This document shows positions 8,720-17,961 of a stretch of DNA of 64,000 nucleotides, one piece after another. The position numbers and the translations under genes are program-made. Numbering within the stretch: position 1 is the first letter of the stretch; each line of letters opens with the position of its first letter. The notes beneath the pieces were generated by a model, which saw only the letters and a list, made by a program, of their open reading frames with translations, was not told where the DNA came from and did no database searches. Origin of the DNA: GCA-016699835 sp964543905 (GTDB lineage Bacteria > Planctomycetota > Phycisphaerae > Phycisphaerales > UBA1924); the NCBI GenBank assembly GCA_964543905.1, contig CAZIZO010000009.1:1-64000 (forward strand), read 5' to 3'.

Positions 8720-11700
8720 TCACTTGCCCTTGAAACTCTTGTCCGGGAGCGTGGGGACGGGCGGCAAGTCCACCGGCCTCTCCTTGATCAACTGCTGCAG
8801 GTGCTTGATCGCCGCGTCGAGTTGCGCGTCCTCGCCCTGAAAGGTCCCATGTGGTGGGTTGTCGACGACGATGTCAGGCTCGACGCCCCAGCCTTCGATC
8901 AGCCAATCCCCTTCGGGACCGAAGACGCCCATCTCCGCCGCCGTCGCGATCCCGCGATCCACCAGGAAGTTGCTCGAGGAGAGCCAGATCTCTCCACCCC
9001 ACGTCCGCTTCCCGATCACCTTGCCGAGTCCCAGCCGCTTAAATCCCTCGGCAAAGGCCTCGCCGTCGCTCGCCGTGCGCTCGTTGCACAACACCACCAT
9101 GTGCCCACGGAAGGCGTACTGCATGTTCCACAGCGGCGCCCGCCCCGCGTGCTGATTCCAATACATCCAGGCCTTTCGGAGCAGTCGATTGAGAATCCAC
9201 GAATCGATGTTGCCCCCGCGATTGTGCCGCACGTCGATGATCAGCCCCTTGCGTGTGAACACCGGAAAGTAGTTCTTGACCCACTCGGCCATGTTCTCCT
9301 CGCCCATCGCGCGTAGGTGAACATACCCCAACTCGCCCTGGCCTTGTTCTTCCACGCGCCGACGCCGCGTGTATTCCCACTCGTCGTAGCGAAGGTCGCT
9401 CGCCCGGCCACCGCTGATCGGTGTCACGATCACGTCCTTCTCCGCCGCCTTCCCCTCGCCGGGCGCACCAACCTTCACGCGGGCCAGCACCTGCTTCCCG
9501 GCCTTCTGCCGGAGCAACACCGCGATGTCCGGAACACTCAGCGTCGGAACCCCGTTGATCATCGTGATGACGTCGCCCGCCACCACCTCCACGCCAGACC
9601 TCGCGAGCGGCGACGCCTGGTCCGGCTCGTCCGGGTCGTGCGTGTAGACATGCACCACCCGATAGCCGCCCGCCGATTCGTCCCGCTCCAGGACCGCGCC
9701 CAGCGACGCCGGCATGACGTTGTCATCGCCCGACCGCGTATCCCCGCCCCGCACGAAGATGTGAAGCGCCGACAGATCGGACACCATCTGCGCGATCACA
9801 TCCGAGAGTTCGGCCCGCGTCGCCACGCGATCCACCAGCGGGAGGTATCGCTCGTACGACCCCTTCCAGTCCACGCCGTGCATGTTCGTGTCGTAGAAGT
9901 AGTCACGCTCCAGCCTCCATGCTTCGCGGAAGATCTGGCGCCACTCCTCTCGCGGCGAGATCGACATCGTCCACCCCGAAAGGTCCACCGCGCTCTTGCT
10001 GGTGTCCGCGCTCGCCGCCTTCGCGTCGATGACGTGCAGCGCGTCGCCCTTGTGCACCAGGAACTTCTTGCCGTCGCCGCTCAACTCCGCGCCGCGGACA
10101 TCTGCCAGCACGGTCTTCACTTCGGGCTTGTCGTTCGTGATCTCCATGCCTTGCAACGACGCCTTGCCATCACCGGAATCTCTCGACATCCAGAAGAGGG
10201 CCTTGTCATTCACCACGAGTCCGGAGTAGTTGCCCGGCGGAACAGGCACCTCGAGGATCCGCTGCTCAACCCCCGACACGTCCATCTCAACATGGATCTT
10301 CTTGTCCTTCCGGTCGTCGGACTTGCGATCGAGAGCCCTGTCGCCCTTCGATGGCTCCGCCTTCACACCGTCGGACGGGTTGCCCTTCGCGTCATCCGCC
10401 TTCTCCGTGTCGGGCTTCTCATCCTTCTTCTTCTCGTCCGCCTCGTCCTTCTTCTTGGCCGCCTCCAGTTCGTCCATCGGCGCAAAGGGTGAGCGCGTCC
10501 CCGCCTTGAGTGCAATCTGATAGACCTTCGTCCGCTTATCCCAGTAGGGCTCCGGCTGCATCGTGCCCCAGGGCGAACTCACCTTCGAGTCGAGGTGGCG
10601 ATCCGACAAGAGGTACATCCACTTGCCGTCCACGCTCCAGGCGGGTGAGAACGAGTCGTAGCGATCGGTCGTGAAGGTGACCTGTTGCCCGTCGCTGGCC
10701 CGATGCGCCTTGACCTGCCGATTCATGTTGAAGGCGTAGGTCGTGTACGCCAGCCACTGGGAATCGGGCGACCACGCCAGGCCTTCGAAGTTCTCGATGG
10801 GGTTCTCGTCGATCTTCGTGTTGGTCTTCTTCTCGACGTCATAGATCCAGAGGGTCAGGTTCTTGTCGTGATGCGCGATCCGTTTGCCGTCGGGCGACGG
10901 AAGCGCCTCCCACTTGAGTTTCTTGCCGTCACTCGTGAGTTGGGCGGGCTCCCCGACGCCGTTCGCCGGGTAGGTCCACAACTCCACCTCGTCGCTCGCA
11001 TCGCTCAGCGTGAGCAGGGTCTTGCCGTCGGGCATGAACCTCGCCTCGCGATGCCGCACGCCCTCCCGCTGGGGCACCTCCACCAAGCGCCCCTGCTTCG
11101 CCGGCGCAACATACATGCGGCCGCGGGCCGTGAGCACGACCCTCTCACCGTCGTTCGACAGGTGGGCGCTGGTCATGTACTCCATCGGCTTCTTGACCCA
11201 TCGCTCTCGCGTCTGGTCGAAGTCGCTGTCAAGCGTGATCTTGACGCCCGAATCCCCCCCGCGGGCAAGGTCGAGCACGCGCAGGTCCGCCCCAAGTTGG
11301 TACACGATCTTCCCATCCCCCAACGAGGCGCCCATGACATCAAATCCAACGTGCTTGGTGTGCTGTTTCAGGTCCTTCCCATCCGGCGACATCGACCAGA
11401 TGTTCATGTACCCGTCGCGATCCGTAAGGAAATAGACACGCCCGGCGTACCACATGGGGCGCTTGCTCGTGCCCGGATAATCGCCCGTCAGGATCGTCGC
11501 CTCCTTCCCCTCGCCTTCCCATCGCCACATCTGCTGCGCCGTTCCACCCTTGTAGCGCTTCGTCTGACTCCCTTGGAACGCCAGCCGGACGAAGAACAGC
11601 GTCGTTCCCTCGCCGTCGAACACCCCGTCGCTCGCCTCGGCCAGCGGCAGCAATCGAACCGCCCGCGTCTTCGGGTCCAGCACAAACGTCTGCACGCTCG

Positions 11701-12097
11701 GCAACGTCGAACGCGAATCCGAGGCGTACATCACCTTCCCGTCGCCCGTCCACCCGATCACCCATCGCACCCCGTCGTACGTCCACCGCGTGGGCAATCC
11801 CCCGCCGATCGGCATCGTGTACAACTCGGTCGGACCTTCATACTGCGCGGTAAAGGCCACCATCGTCCCGTCGGGCGAGATCGCCGGCGACCCCTCGTCG
11901 CCCGCGTGGCTCGTCAGCCGCGTCGCCACGCCCCCCGAGATCAGCGCCTTCCAAAGATCGCCCTCACTCACGAAGACGATCGTGTTGCCCGACAGGGCGG
12001 GCTGCCGGTAATACCCCTCCACACCGGCGTGTGCCTCGCTCCCGATCAAGCCCACCACCGCCGAAACAAGAAGCCCGCCGATGCGATGTGATTTCAT
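8720..12097 (-). CDS. Tricorn-like protease (beta-propeller, PDZ, S41 serine peptidase), exported
   Basis: A 1125-residue protein with a signal peptide (GLLVSAVVGLIGSEAHA). The first ~530 residues form WD40-like/PD40 beta-propeller repeats (LTSHAGDEGSPAISPDGTMV type), followed by a Lys/Asp/Glu-rich linker, a C1 helical domain, a PDZ domain (GVEVVAGDVITMINGVPTL) and an S41 peptidase domain with IDVRHNRGGNIDSW. The nucleophile is probably Ser ~1010 in ERTASDGEAF. This order is the architecture of tricorn core protease and its bacterial homologues, which degrade oligopeptides; the signal peptide puts this one in the periplasm or outside. An ATG eight codons upstream is less likely. Confidence 0.9.
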   Translation of the reverse strand: MKSHRIGGLLVSAVVGLIGSEAHAGVEGYYRQPALSGNTIVFVSEGDLWKALISGGVATRLTSHAGDEGSPAISPDGTMVAFTAQYEGPTELYTMPIGGGLPTRWTYDGVRWVIGWTGDGKVMYASDSRSTLPSVQTFVLDPKTRAVRLLPLAEASDGVFDGEGTTLFFVRLAFQGSQTKRYKGGTAQQMWRWEGEGKEATILTGDYPGTSKRPMWYAGRVYFLTDRDGYMNIWSMSPDGKDLKQHTKHVGFDVMGASLGDGKIVYQLGADLRVLDLARGGDSGVKITLDSDFDQTRERWVKKPMEYMTSAHLSNDGERVVLTARGRMYVAPAKQGRLVEVPQREGVRHREARFMPDGKTLLTLSDASDEVELWTYPANGVGEPAQLTSDGKKLKWEALPSPDGKRIAHHDKNLTLWIYDVEKKTNTKIDENPIENFEGLAWSPDSQWLAYTTYAFNMNRQVKAHRASDGQQVTFTTDRYDSFSPAWSVDGKWMYLLSDRHLDSKVSSPWGTMQPEPYWDKRTKVYQIALKAGTRSPFAPMDELEAAKKKDEADEKKKDEKPDTEKADDAKGNPSDGVKAEPSKGDRALDRKSDDRKDKKIHVEMDVSGVEQRILEVPVPPGNYSGLVVNDKALFWMSRDSGDGKASLQGMEITNDKPEVKTVLADVRGAELSGDGKKFLVHKGDALHVIDAKAASADTSKSAVDLSGWTMSISPREEWRQIFREAWRLERDYFYDTNMHGVDWKGSYERYLPLVDRVATRAELSDVIAQMVSDLSALHIFVRGGDTRSGDDNVMPASLGAVLERDESAGGYRVVHVYTHDPDEPDQASPLARSGVEVVAGDVITMINGVPTLSVPDIAVLLRQKAGKQVLARVKVGAPGEGKAAEKDVIVTPISGGRASDLRYDEWEYTRRRRVEEQGQGELGYVHLRAMGEENMAEWVKNYFPVFTRKGLIIDVRHNRGGNIDSWILNRLLRKAWMYWNQHAGRAPLWNMQYAFRGHMVVLCNERTASDGEAFAEGFKRLGLGKVIGKRTWGGEIWLSSSNFLVDRGIATAAEMGVFGPEGDWLIEGWGVEPDIVVDNPPHGTFQGEDAQLDAAIKHLQQLIKERPVDLPPVPTLPDKSFKGK

Positions 12098-12141
12098 GGT
12101 CAGAAGATAGGCCGGGGCCATCTCCCACAGCGCCCCGCCGA

Positions 12142-12798
12142 TCAGCCCCGCGCGTAGAGCATCTCCACAATCTCGTCCGCCGTCCGTGGGGTCACCCCCG
12201 CCTGCTCCGCCCTCGCGAGCGCCAACTGCACCCGCCGCTCCGCCTCCACCAGCGACTCGCCCAGCGTCACCAGCACCGCGATCGCCTCCTCCACCTCCGG
12301 CGTGCGCTTCGAAGTGGCCCTGCTCTCCATCCCCCCCTGGAACGCCGTGATGTCCGCGTCGCCCAGGTACGTCTCCACCTTGCCGGACAGTTCGGCAATC
12401 ATCGTCTCGGCCAATCGCTTCCCAATCTCGGGCAACTTCGTGAGCGATTTCGCATCCTTCGAGGCGATCGCCGCCGCGATCCGCGCGGGCTCGACCGCCA
12501 TCGCACGCAGCGCCTTGCGATTCCCGATCCCCTTCACCGTCGTGAACAACTCAAAGAACGCCCGCTCCCTCGCATTCGAAAACCCGATCAGCCGCGGCTC
12601 GTACGACGAGCCCTGTGCCTGCCCCTCCAGATAGTGAAACGTGACCAGCGTCACCATCTCCCCCACGTGGCCCGCCAAACGCTCGCCCAAAAACGCCGGC
12701 AGCAGGACCTCGTACGCCAGCCCGGGCACGCCCGTCGGCTGGATCGTCCCCGTATTGCCCTCGATCGCTTCGAGTGTGCCCGTGATTCGACAGATCAT
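12142..12798 (-). CDS. ruvA: Holliday junction branch migration protein RuvA
   Basis: A 218-residue RuvA, the tetrameric subunit that binds four-way junctions and recruits the RuvB motor. The N-terminal OB fold starts MICRITGTLEAIEG and includes GLAYEVLLP; the helix-hairpin-helix motifs appear as TTVKGIGNRKALRAM and LTKLPEIGKRLAETMIAEL; domain III is the C-terminal EEAIAVLVTLGESLVEAERRV. The start was taken as ATG 12798, which gives the canonical MI beginning. An ATG nine bases upstream (12807) is also possible. A GGAGGT lies 12 bases before the chosen start. ruvB and ruvC are not in the window. Confidence 0.92.
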   Translation of the reverse strand: MICRITGTLEAIEGNTGTIQPTGVPGLAYEVLLPAFLGERLAGHVGEMVTLVTFHYLEGQAQGSSYEPRLIGFSNARERAFFELFTTVKGIGNRKALRAMAVEPARIAAAIASKDAKSLTKLPEIGKRLAETMIAELSGKVETYLGDADITAFQGGMESRATSKRTPEVEEAIAVLVTLGESLVEAERRVQLALARAEQAGVTPRTADEIVEMLYARG

Positions 12799-12992
12799 CG
12801 CGAGCATCGTACCTCCGCTCGCGTCATGGTGCGCCTCCCCTCGCCGAGGGGTCGTCCGCCGCACCCCCGCGTCGCCCCCAGCGCCGCACACCCGACTCTT
12901 CACCCCCAACCCCCCCGCGCGTCGATGCTTCATCGACCACCCGTCCGCGCGGAGCCTTCCCTCCCCGGTTCGGGCGTGCATCGGAGGTTCGC

Positions 12993-14525
12993 GTGGACGC
13001 TACGACTCGATCCGTCATCATCGGCACCGAAGAGACCATCGCCGCCCTCGTTGAGCAGGTCTGGGTTGCCGCACCGGGATTCCGAGCCCTTGGGTGCATC
13101 GTGGCCGATCGCTGCCCCGCGCACACCATCGGAGGCCTGCGCGTGCTCGGCACCGTCGATGACCTCGCGAACATCCAATCCGCCGTCCGCTTCGGTGTCG
13201 CCGTCGTCTCGCTCCCGACCGCGATGACCACCTCCATCGCTCGCGTCCGCAGCATCCTGCGAGAGATCGGCGTCTCGGAGCGCGTCGTGCCTCCCCTCCG
13301 CGAACTCCTCGCCTCCCCAGGACCCGTCGCCCGCGCCTCGACCGACATCAGCCTCGTCGACCTCATCGGCCGCGAGCCCTACGGCATGGACCGGCGCGCC
13401 GTCGCCTCGCTCCTCGACTCCAAACGCATCCTCATCACCGGCGCGGGAGGCTCCATTGGCTCCGAGATCACCCGCATCGCCGCGACCTTCCACCCCGAAC
13501 TCCTCATCATGATGGAGCGCTCCGAGAACGCGCTGTTCGAGATCGACCGCCAAGTCGCGCGCCGCTTCCCCAATGTGCCCCGCAAGGCGCTCCTCCACGA
13601 TGTCGTCGACGCCGAGGGCACACGCCGTCTTGTCCGTGAACTCCGACCCCACGTCGTCTTCCACGCCGCCGCCCATAAGCACGTGCCCCTCATGGAGGAC
13701 CACCCCGCCCACGCGGTCAACAACAACTTCTTCGGCACCAAATCCATCCTCGACGCCGCCGTCAGCGCACGGGCCGACCGGTTCATCCTCATCTCAAGCG
13801 ACAAAGCCGTCAACCCCTCGAGCGTCATGGGGGCCACCAAGCGACTCGCCGAGATGTACACGCAGGCCGTCGACGCCGAATCACGCGCCCGCGGAGGCAC
13901 CCGCTGCGCCAGCGTCCGATTCGGCAACGTCCTGGGCTCCGCGTGCAGCGTCCTCCCGATCTGGCAGAGCCAACTCGCCGAAGGTGGCCCGCTCACCGTC
14001 ACCGACGAACGCATGACGCGATTCTTCATGACCATCCACGAGGCCGCCACACTCGTCATTCAGTCCGCCGCCATCCCACCCGACCCCGCACGCTCGCCCG
14101 TCTTCGTCCTCGACATGGGCGAGCCCATCCGAATCCTCGACCTCGCGGAGCGCTTCGTCCGCCTCCACGGCCTCGAACCTCGCACCCTCCGATCCACCGC
14201 CCCGCGACTCGCGACCGACCCCTTGCCCAGTCTTGGGACCATCGATATCCAGATCACCGGCATCCGCCCCGGCGAGAAACTCCACGAGGAACTCGCGTAC
14301 GCCGCGGAGAATCTCGTTCCGACACCCCACGCCGGCATCCGAGCCTGGGCCACCGAGGACCGCACGCCCACCGTTCAGGACATGGTCACGGACTTGGAAG
14401 TAATCCGAAACTGCCCCGACCGCCTGGCCGTCCTCGCCGTGATCAAACGCCACGTTCCCCACATGAAGTCAGATATTTATTTGGAGAACGATCGTAGTAT
14501 GTTCGTACAACTTGCCGCCGCTTGA
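12993..14525 (+). CDS. Nucleotide-sugar 4,6-dehydratase/epimerase, CapD/WbpM type without membrane domain
   Basis: A 510-residue member of the polysaccharide biosynthesis CapD/FlaA1/WbpM family, which acts on UDP-sugars at the start of surface polysaccharide or glycan pathways. The NAD-binding motif is ITGAGGSIGSEI (about residue 145), with HAAAHKHVPLMEDHP, ISSDKAVNPSSVMGATKR in the catalytic stretch, SVRFGNVLGSACSVLP and the late GIRPGEKLHEEL. The usual N-terminal transmembrane helices are absent; instead residues 1-140 form a CoA-binding-like Rossmann segment, so the enzyme should be soluble. The start is GTG 12993, with GGAGG six bases upstream. No other glycan operon genes adjoin it. Confidence 0.88.
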   Translation: MDATTRSVIIGTEETIAALVEQVWVAAPGFRALGCIVADRCPAHTIGGLRVLGTVDDLANIQSAVRFGVAVVSLPTAMTTSIARVRSILREIGVSERVVPPLRELLASPGPVARASTDISLVDLIGREPYGMDRRAVASLLDSKRILITGAGGSIGSEITRIAATFHPELLIMMERSENALFEIDRQVARRFPNVPRKALLHDVVDAEGTRRLVRELRPHVVFHAAAHKHVPLMEDHPAHAVNNNFFGTKSILDAAVSARADRFILISSDKAVNPSSVMGATKRLAEMYTQAVDAESRARGGTRCASVRFGNVLGSACSVLPIWQSQLAEGGPLTVTDERMTRFFMTIHEAATLVIQSAAIPPDPARSPVFVLDMGEPIRILDLAERFVRLHGLEPRTLRSTAPRLATDPLPSLGTIDIQITGIRPGEKLHEELAYAAENLVPTPHAGIRAWATEDRTPTVQDMVTDLEVIRNCPDRLAVLAVIKRHVPHMKSDIYLENDRSMFVQLAAA

Positions 14526-14639
14526 TTTGAACCGGGCACTTCGCCGACAATACTTGCTGGAGTTGGTACCGCGCGAGAGAGCCCCTTTGTGGGTTTCCCA
14601 TGAAGATGGTGTCAGGAAGCGGTCAGCAAGGAACGGTCC

Positions 14640-14927
14640 ATGATCGATGCTGGAAGGATGCGACGAGAAACCGAGGCGGCACGCGAGCAGGCCGAGGCAT
14701 TGCTGCGGAGCCTCTACGAAGCGAAAGCGAAGTCCGAGAAGCACCTCGCCGAGATGGGCCAAGCCGACGCGTTCAAGCGCGTCACCGGGCGCTCCTCCTA
14801 CGACAACGCGATCCAGTCCGCGCAGCGCATGATCGACACCCTCTCACGAGCCGCCAACGAACTCGAACGGGAATCCTCCGAGTTGTCCCTCCACATCATG
14901 CGTCCGGCGTATTCCCACGCCCACTAA
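14640..14927 (+). CDS. Small helical/coiled-coil protein of unknown function
   Basis: A 95-residue protein that I do not recognise. It is almost wholly helical by composition: residues 5-43 (RRETEAAREQAEALLRSLYE onward) and 59-85 (DNAIQSAQRMIDTLSRAANE) show heptad-like spacing of Ala and Leu typical of coiled coils. There is no signal peptide, membrane segment or cysteine. It lies 17 bases before the GTG of dut on the same strand, so the two are probably cotranscribed, and 114 bases after the dehydratase. GGAACGG at 14632-14638 is a weak ribosome site. Confidence 0.6.
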   Translation: MIDAGRMRRETEAAREQAEALLRSLYEAKAKSEKHLAEMGQADAFKRVTGRSSYDNAIQSAQRMIDTLSRAANELERESSELSLHIMRPAYSHAH

Positions 14928-14944
14928 CTCCGCTACGCTCGGGC

Positions 14945-15400
14945 GTGCATCAGCCCACCCTCCAGATCAAGCGACTGTCGCCCCGCGCGTCGCTTCCCAA
15001 GTATCAGACCAATGGCGCTGCCGGTCTCGACCTTGCCGCGTGCCTGCCCACGGACCACGCCGTGATGGAAGTCCCTCCCGGCACGATCGTGCGCGTGCCC
15101 ACGGGCCTGGCCATCGCCGTGCCTCCCGGCTATGAGGCGCAGGTTCGCGCCCGCTCGGGCCTGAGCACCAAGCACGGGCTCACCACGATCAACGGCGTGG
15201 GCACCATCGATTCGGACTACCGCGGCGAAGTCCAGGTCGGACTCATCAACCTCGGCCGCGAACCCTTCTCCATCAGCCACGCCATGCGTATCGCCCAACT
15301 CGTCATCGCCCCGGTTGCCCGCGTTGAAGTCCGCGAGGTGCCGGACTTGGAGAACACCGAGCGTGGCGACCGCGGCTTCGGCTCCACCGGAGCCCACTAA
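14945..15400 (+). CDS. dut: dUTP diphosphatase (trimeric dUTPase)
   Basis: A 151-residue dUTPase that hydrolyses dUTP to dUMP and pyrophosphate, keeping uracil out of DNA and supplying dUMP for thymidylate. All five family motifs are present in order: AAGLDLAA, RARSGLSTK, GVGTIDSDYRGEVQVGLIN, RIAQLVIAP and the C-terminal RGDRGFGSTG. Length and order match homotrimeric dUTPases. The start is GTG 14945 (VHQPTLQIKRL), the first codon that gives the family's beginning; no ATG fits. It converges on lpxK with a nine-base gap. Confidence 0.93.
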   Translation: MHQPTLQIKRLSPRASLPKYQTNGAAGLDLAACLPTDHAVMEVPPGTIVRVPTGLAIAVPPGYEAQVRARSGLSTKHGLTTINGVGTIDSDYRGEVQVGLINLGREPFSISHAMRIAQLVIAPVARVEVREVPDLENTERGDRGFGSTGAH

Positions 15401-15409
15401 CGCTCGCCC

Positions 15410-16468
15410 CTACTCCGGCATCGCCTGCGACGCGCCCACAATCAGCCTCGCAAGGTCTGCCTCCCCCGAATCAAACGTCAGCCCGAGTTTCGCTCGCACG
15501 ACCGGGCAGGGCCACGTCTCGGCGGGCCATCGCCGCAACTTCGACCAGTCCTTCTCCGTCACCACCAGAGCCTCGGCCCGAGCGTCGCGCAGCATCCGCA
15601 GCACCCGCTCCACCGTCGATCGGGCGAAGGGATCATGGTCGCGAAGCACAGCGCTCGACACCTCGCCCTTGGCCGCGCTCCGAAGGCTGTCGAGGAACGG
15701 GCCCGGGTTCCCGATCGCGCACGCCGCGACCACTCGCTTTCCCGCCAGCCAGTGGACCGCCTCTTCCCGATCCCGGCCTCGCTCGAAGATGGTCAACGAG
15801 GCCCAGGCATGCCGACAAGTCGCCAGCGTCGCCGCTGGGGAGAGGTCCACGACCCGTTGGCAAAGCGATTGCAGGTCCGACGCCAACACCGACTCCGCGT
15901 GCGTGATCACCACCGCCTGCGCTCGCCGCAGACTCCCCACCGGCTCGCGGAGCCACCCGGCGGGGAGCAACTCATCTCGAAAGGGGTCTCGCGTGCCGTC
16001 CACCAGCACGATGTCGAGTTGGCGCGCGAGTTGGCGGTGCTGGAATCCATCGTCCAAGACAACGCAGTCCACGCCCTCGCCCGCGCGCGTGCCAAAGAAC
16101 GAGATCAGCGACGTCGCACGATTCGAGCCAACGACGATGGGCACGCTGGGAAACGCGCGCGACAACTCGTCCGCCTCGTCGGAGTGCCCATCGACCGCCG
16201 CATACCCGCGCATCGCCACGCACGGGCGAACGTTGGCTTCGAGCAAGGTCCGCAGGGCGAACATCACCATCGGGGTCTTGCCCGTCCCGCCCACCGAGAG
16301 GTTTCCCACGCTGATGACCGGACGATCGAGCGTCACGACGCCTCGCCCCGCATCAAACTTCCGATTGATCCGCCGAATCACGGGCGCGTACAAGAGCGCG
16401 CCGAACCAGCCGAGCGGATACGGAAGGGGTGGACGCCTCGCGAGACGGGGCGAAGGTGGGGCGCTCAT
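15410..16468 (-). CDS. lpxK: Tetraacyldisaccharide 4'-kinase
   Basis: A 352-residue LpxK, the inner-membrane kinase that phosphorylates the lipid A precursor at the 4' position. The P-loop is in PVISVGNLSVGGTGKTP, preceded by an amphipathic membrane-associating segment (LGWFGALLYAPVIRRINRKF); VVLDDGFQHRQLARQLDIVLVD and ELLPAGWLREP are also diagnostic. Its presence implies a lipid A-bearing outer membrane. The start codon overlaps the stop of the upstream membrane-protein gene by four bases (ATGA), pointing to translational coupling in an operon that may begin at maf. Confidence 0.92.
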   Translation of the reverse strand: MSAPPSPRLARRPPLPYPLGWFGALLYAPVIRRINRKFDAGRGVVTLDRPVISVGNLSVGGTGKTPMVMFALRTLLEANVRPCVAMRGYAAVDGHSDEADELSRAFPSVPIVVGSNRATSLISFFGTRAGEGVDCVVLDDGFQHRQLARQLDIVLVDGTRDPFRDELLPAGWLREPVGSLRRAQAVVITHAESVLASDLQSLCQRVVDLSPAATLATCRHAWASLTIFERGRDREEAVHWLAGKRVVAACAIGNPGPFLDSLRSAAKGEVSSAVLRDHDPFARSTVERVLRMLRDARAEALVVTEKDWSKLRRWPAETWPCPVVRAKLGLTFDSGEADLARLIVGASQAMPE

Positions 16469-16887
16469 GCGGAAGTCGTAGGCCGCTCGACCACCCGAGT
16501 CTGGGCGGCGTGCGCCGCACCCTCCAAGGCCTCACGAGCGGCACGCAGTTCCTCGCGCATCTTCGCCCGCTCGGGCACATGCAAGCGAAAGGTGTTCACC
16601 ACGTCCAAGACCGCCACCGCGATGATCAGCACCAGCAACCCGGCAACCAACATCCACGAGAGCGCAAACTCACGCTGGTGCGTCTCCGGGTCGACGAACC
16701 CGAACGCATAGGCCGCCAGCGGCGCGGCGAACATCATCAACATGCCGTTCGCCATTCGAATCCGCCGCCGGCTCGCGGGCATGTCGCTCCGCGAGACCGA
16801 CACCACGTGGGCGCCCAGCACCACGATCGCCACCACGGCGACCGGGAGCACCAGAGAAGCGGGAGCAAGAGCGTTCGCAAGCACCAT
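16465..16887 (-). CDS. Small integral membrane protein upstream of lpxK
   Basis: A 140-residue protein of unknown function with three hydrophobic segments: residues ~8-28, ~47-64 (MLMMFAAPLAAYAFGFV) and ~77-95 (LSWMLVAGLLVLIIAVAVLD), followed by a charged helical C-terminal tail (ERAKMREELRAAREALEGAA). I see no catalytic motif. Its stop overlaps the lpxK start by four bases, so the two are likely to be made together. A role near the envelope is suggested only by that linkage. Confidence 0.65.
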   Translation of the reverse strand: MVLANALAPASLVLPVAVVAIVVLGAHVVSVSRSDMPASRRRIRMANGMLMMFAAPLAAYAFGFVDPETHQREFALSWMLVAGLLVLIIAVAVLDVVNTFRLHVPERAKMREELRAAREALEGAAHAAQTRVVERPTTSA

Positions 16888-17013
16888 CGTGATATCCTTG
16901 GTCGTTCGTCCGTGACGGACGACTTCGTCCTCCGGAGGATTTCACCCATCGGTTGGCGGGGTATTCGGAAACCAGAATCGGGCCGCACCCAATCGGGGGA
17001 CGCGCCCACTCGC

Positions 17014-17655
17014 TCACGCCAGCGCGAGTTCGGCCTCGATCCGAGGCAACTCTCTCTCGAGCACCCGCATGGGCAGGCCCATGATCGTCGTCGGGTCGCC
17101 TTCGAACTCGATCTTCCAACCGGCTTCCAGACGCTCGCGCAGGTTGTACCCCCCGGCCTTTCCCTGCCACTCGCCCGACGCGACGTACGCGCGAATCTGC
17201 TCGTCGCTCACTTCACCCCAGCGGACCATCGCGCGATCGGCAAAGAGCCACCGGCGCCCCGTCAACGTGTCGATCACCGCGACTCCGGTAACCACCTCGT
17301 GCTCCACGCCCACAAAGCCGCGCAGCATCCGTTCCGCTTCCTCGGGCGTCGCGGGTGTGCCAAGAAACGTGGTTCCCTGCACGCATGTCGTATCGGCACC
17401 GAGGACCAGACGAGGCATGCCCTCGCCCCGCGCCAACTCGGCTCCCGCCGCCGCCTTCAGGTGCGCCAGCGCCGTCACCCACTCCGCCGCGGAGACACCG
17501 GTCGGCACCAGCGCCGAATCATCGAAACCAGGATGGCGAGCCTCGTGCTCGATCCCGGCCTCGCTCAACAATGATCGCCTCCGGGGGCTCCGGCTTGCCA
17601 GCAGAAGCCGCGGATATCGCGGGCGAAGTCCTGTGGTGTTGGTCGCGGCGGCCAT
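17014..17655 (-). CDS. maf: Maf-family nucleotide pyrophosphatase
   Basis: A 213-residue Maf/YhdE-type protein. Members hydrolyse dTTP, UTP or modified nucleoside triphosphates and affect septum formation. Diagnostic blocks are the start strand PRLLLASRSPRRRSLLSEAG, RLVLGADTTC with the catalytic Asp, the EEAERMLRGFVGVEHEVVTGV segment, and ASGEWQGKAGGYNLRE (DxAGxYxIQ-like; here an asparagine-leucine version). IMGLPM is the usual C-terminal tail. The start at 17655 is chosen close to the first conserved strand; the frame stays open well upstream and an ATG at 17688 is possible. Confidence 0.88.
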   Translation of the reverse strand: MAAATNTTGLRPRYPRLLLASRSPRRRSLLSEAGIEHEARHPGFDDSALVPTGVSAAEWVTALAHLKAAAGAELARGEGMPRLVLGADTTCVQGTTFLGTPATPEEAERMLRGFVGVEHEVVTGVAVIDTLTGRRWLFADRAMVRWGEVSDEQIRAYVASGEWQGKAGGYNLRERLEAGWKIEFEGDPTTIMGLPMRVLERELPRIEAELALA

Positions 17656-17961
17656 GGCCAATCGGTTCGGTGTGGTCACGAGCAGCATAAGGCCTCCGGC
17701 AGACAAGGCAACGCGGGGCCGACGATTCCAGCCTCCGGACCTTGGACGCGGACCATGGTCCAGAGGAATCACCCGGTCGGCACAACCGATGCGCCGGCAA
17801 ACTAGGACGCTCCACGAGCGAGCACAGTTCCCTGCGTCTGCTCCTTTCTTAGGATGCGCCGGGGGGCGATTTCCGTCCTTCGGCTGAGTTTCACCGGTTC
17901 CCGCATCAACTCCATACACCCCGCGAACGAGTGATCCGCACTCTCTCCGTACACTCCCCGT
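17656..17961. other. Divergent intergenic region, maf / nitrilase gene
   Basis: About 300 bases without a credible gene, between the divergent maf and carbon-nitrogen hydrolase starts. It should hold promoters for both, but I could not pick a convincing -35/-10 pair. Open frames here are extensions of maf without similarity. Confidence 0.5.
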
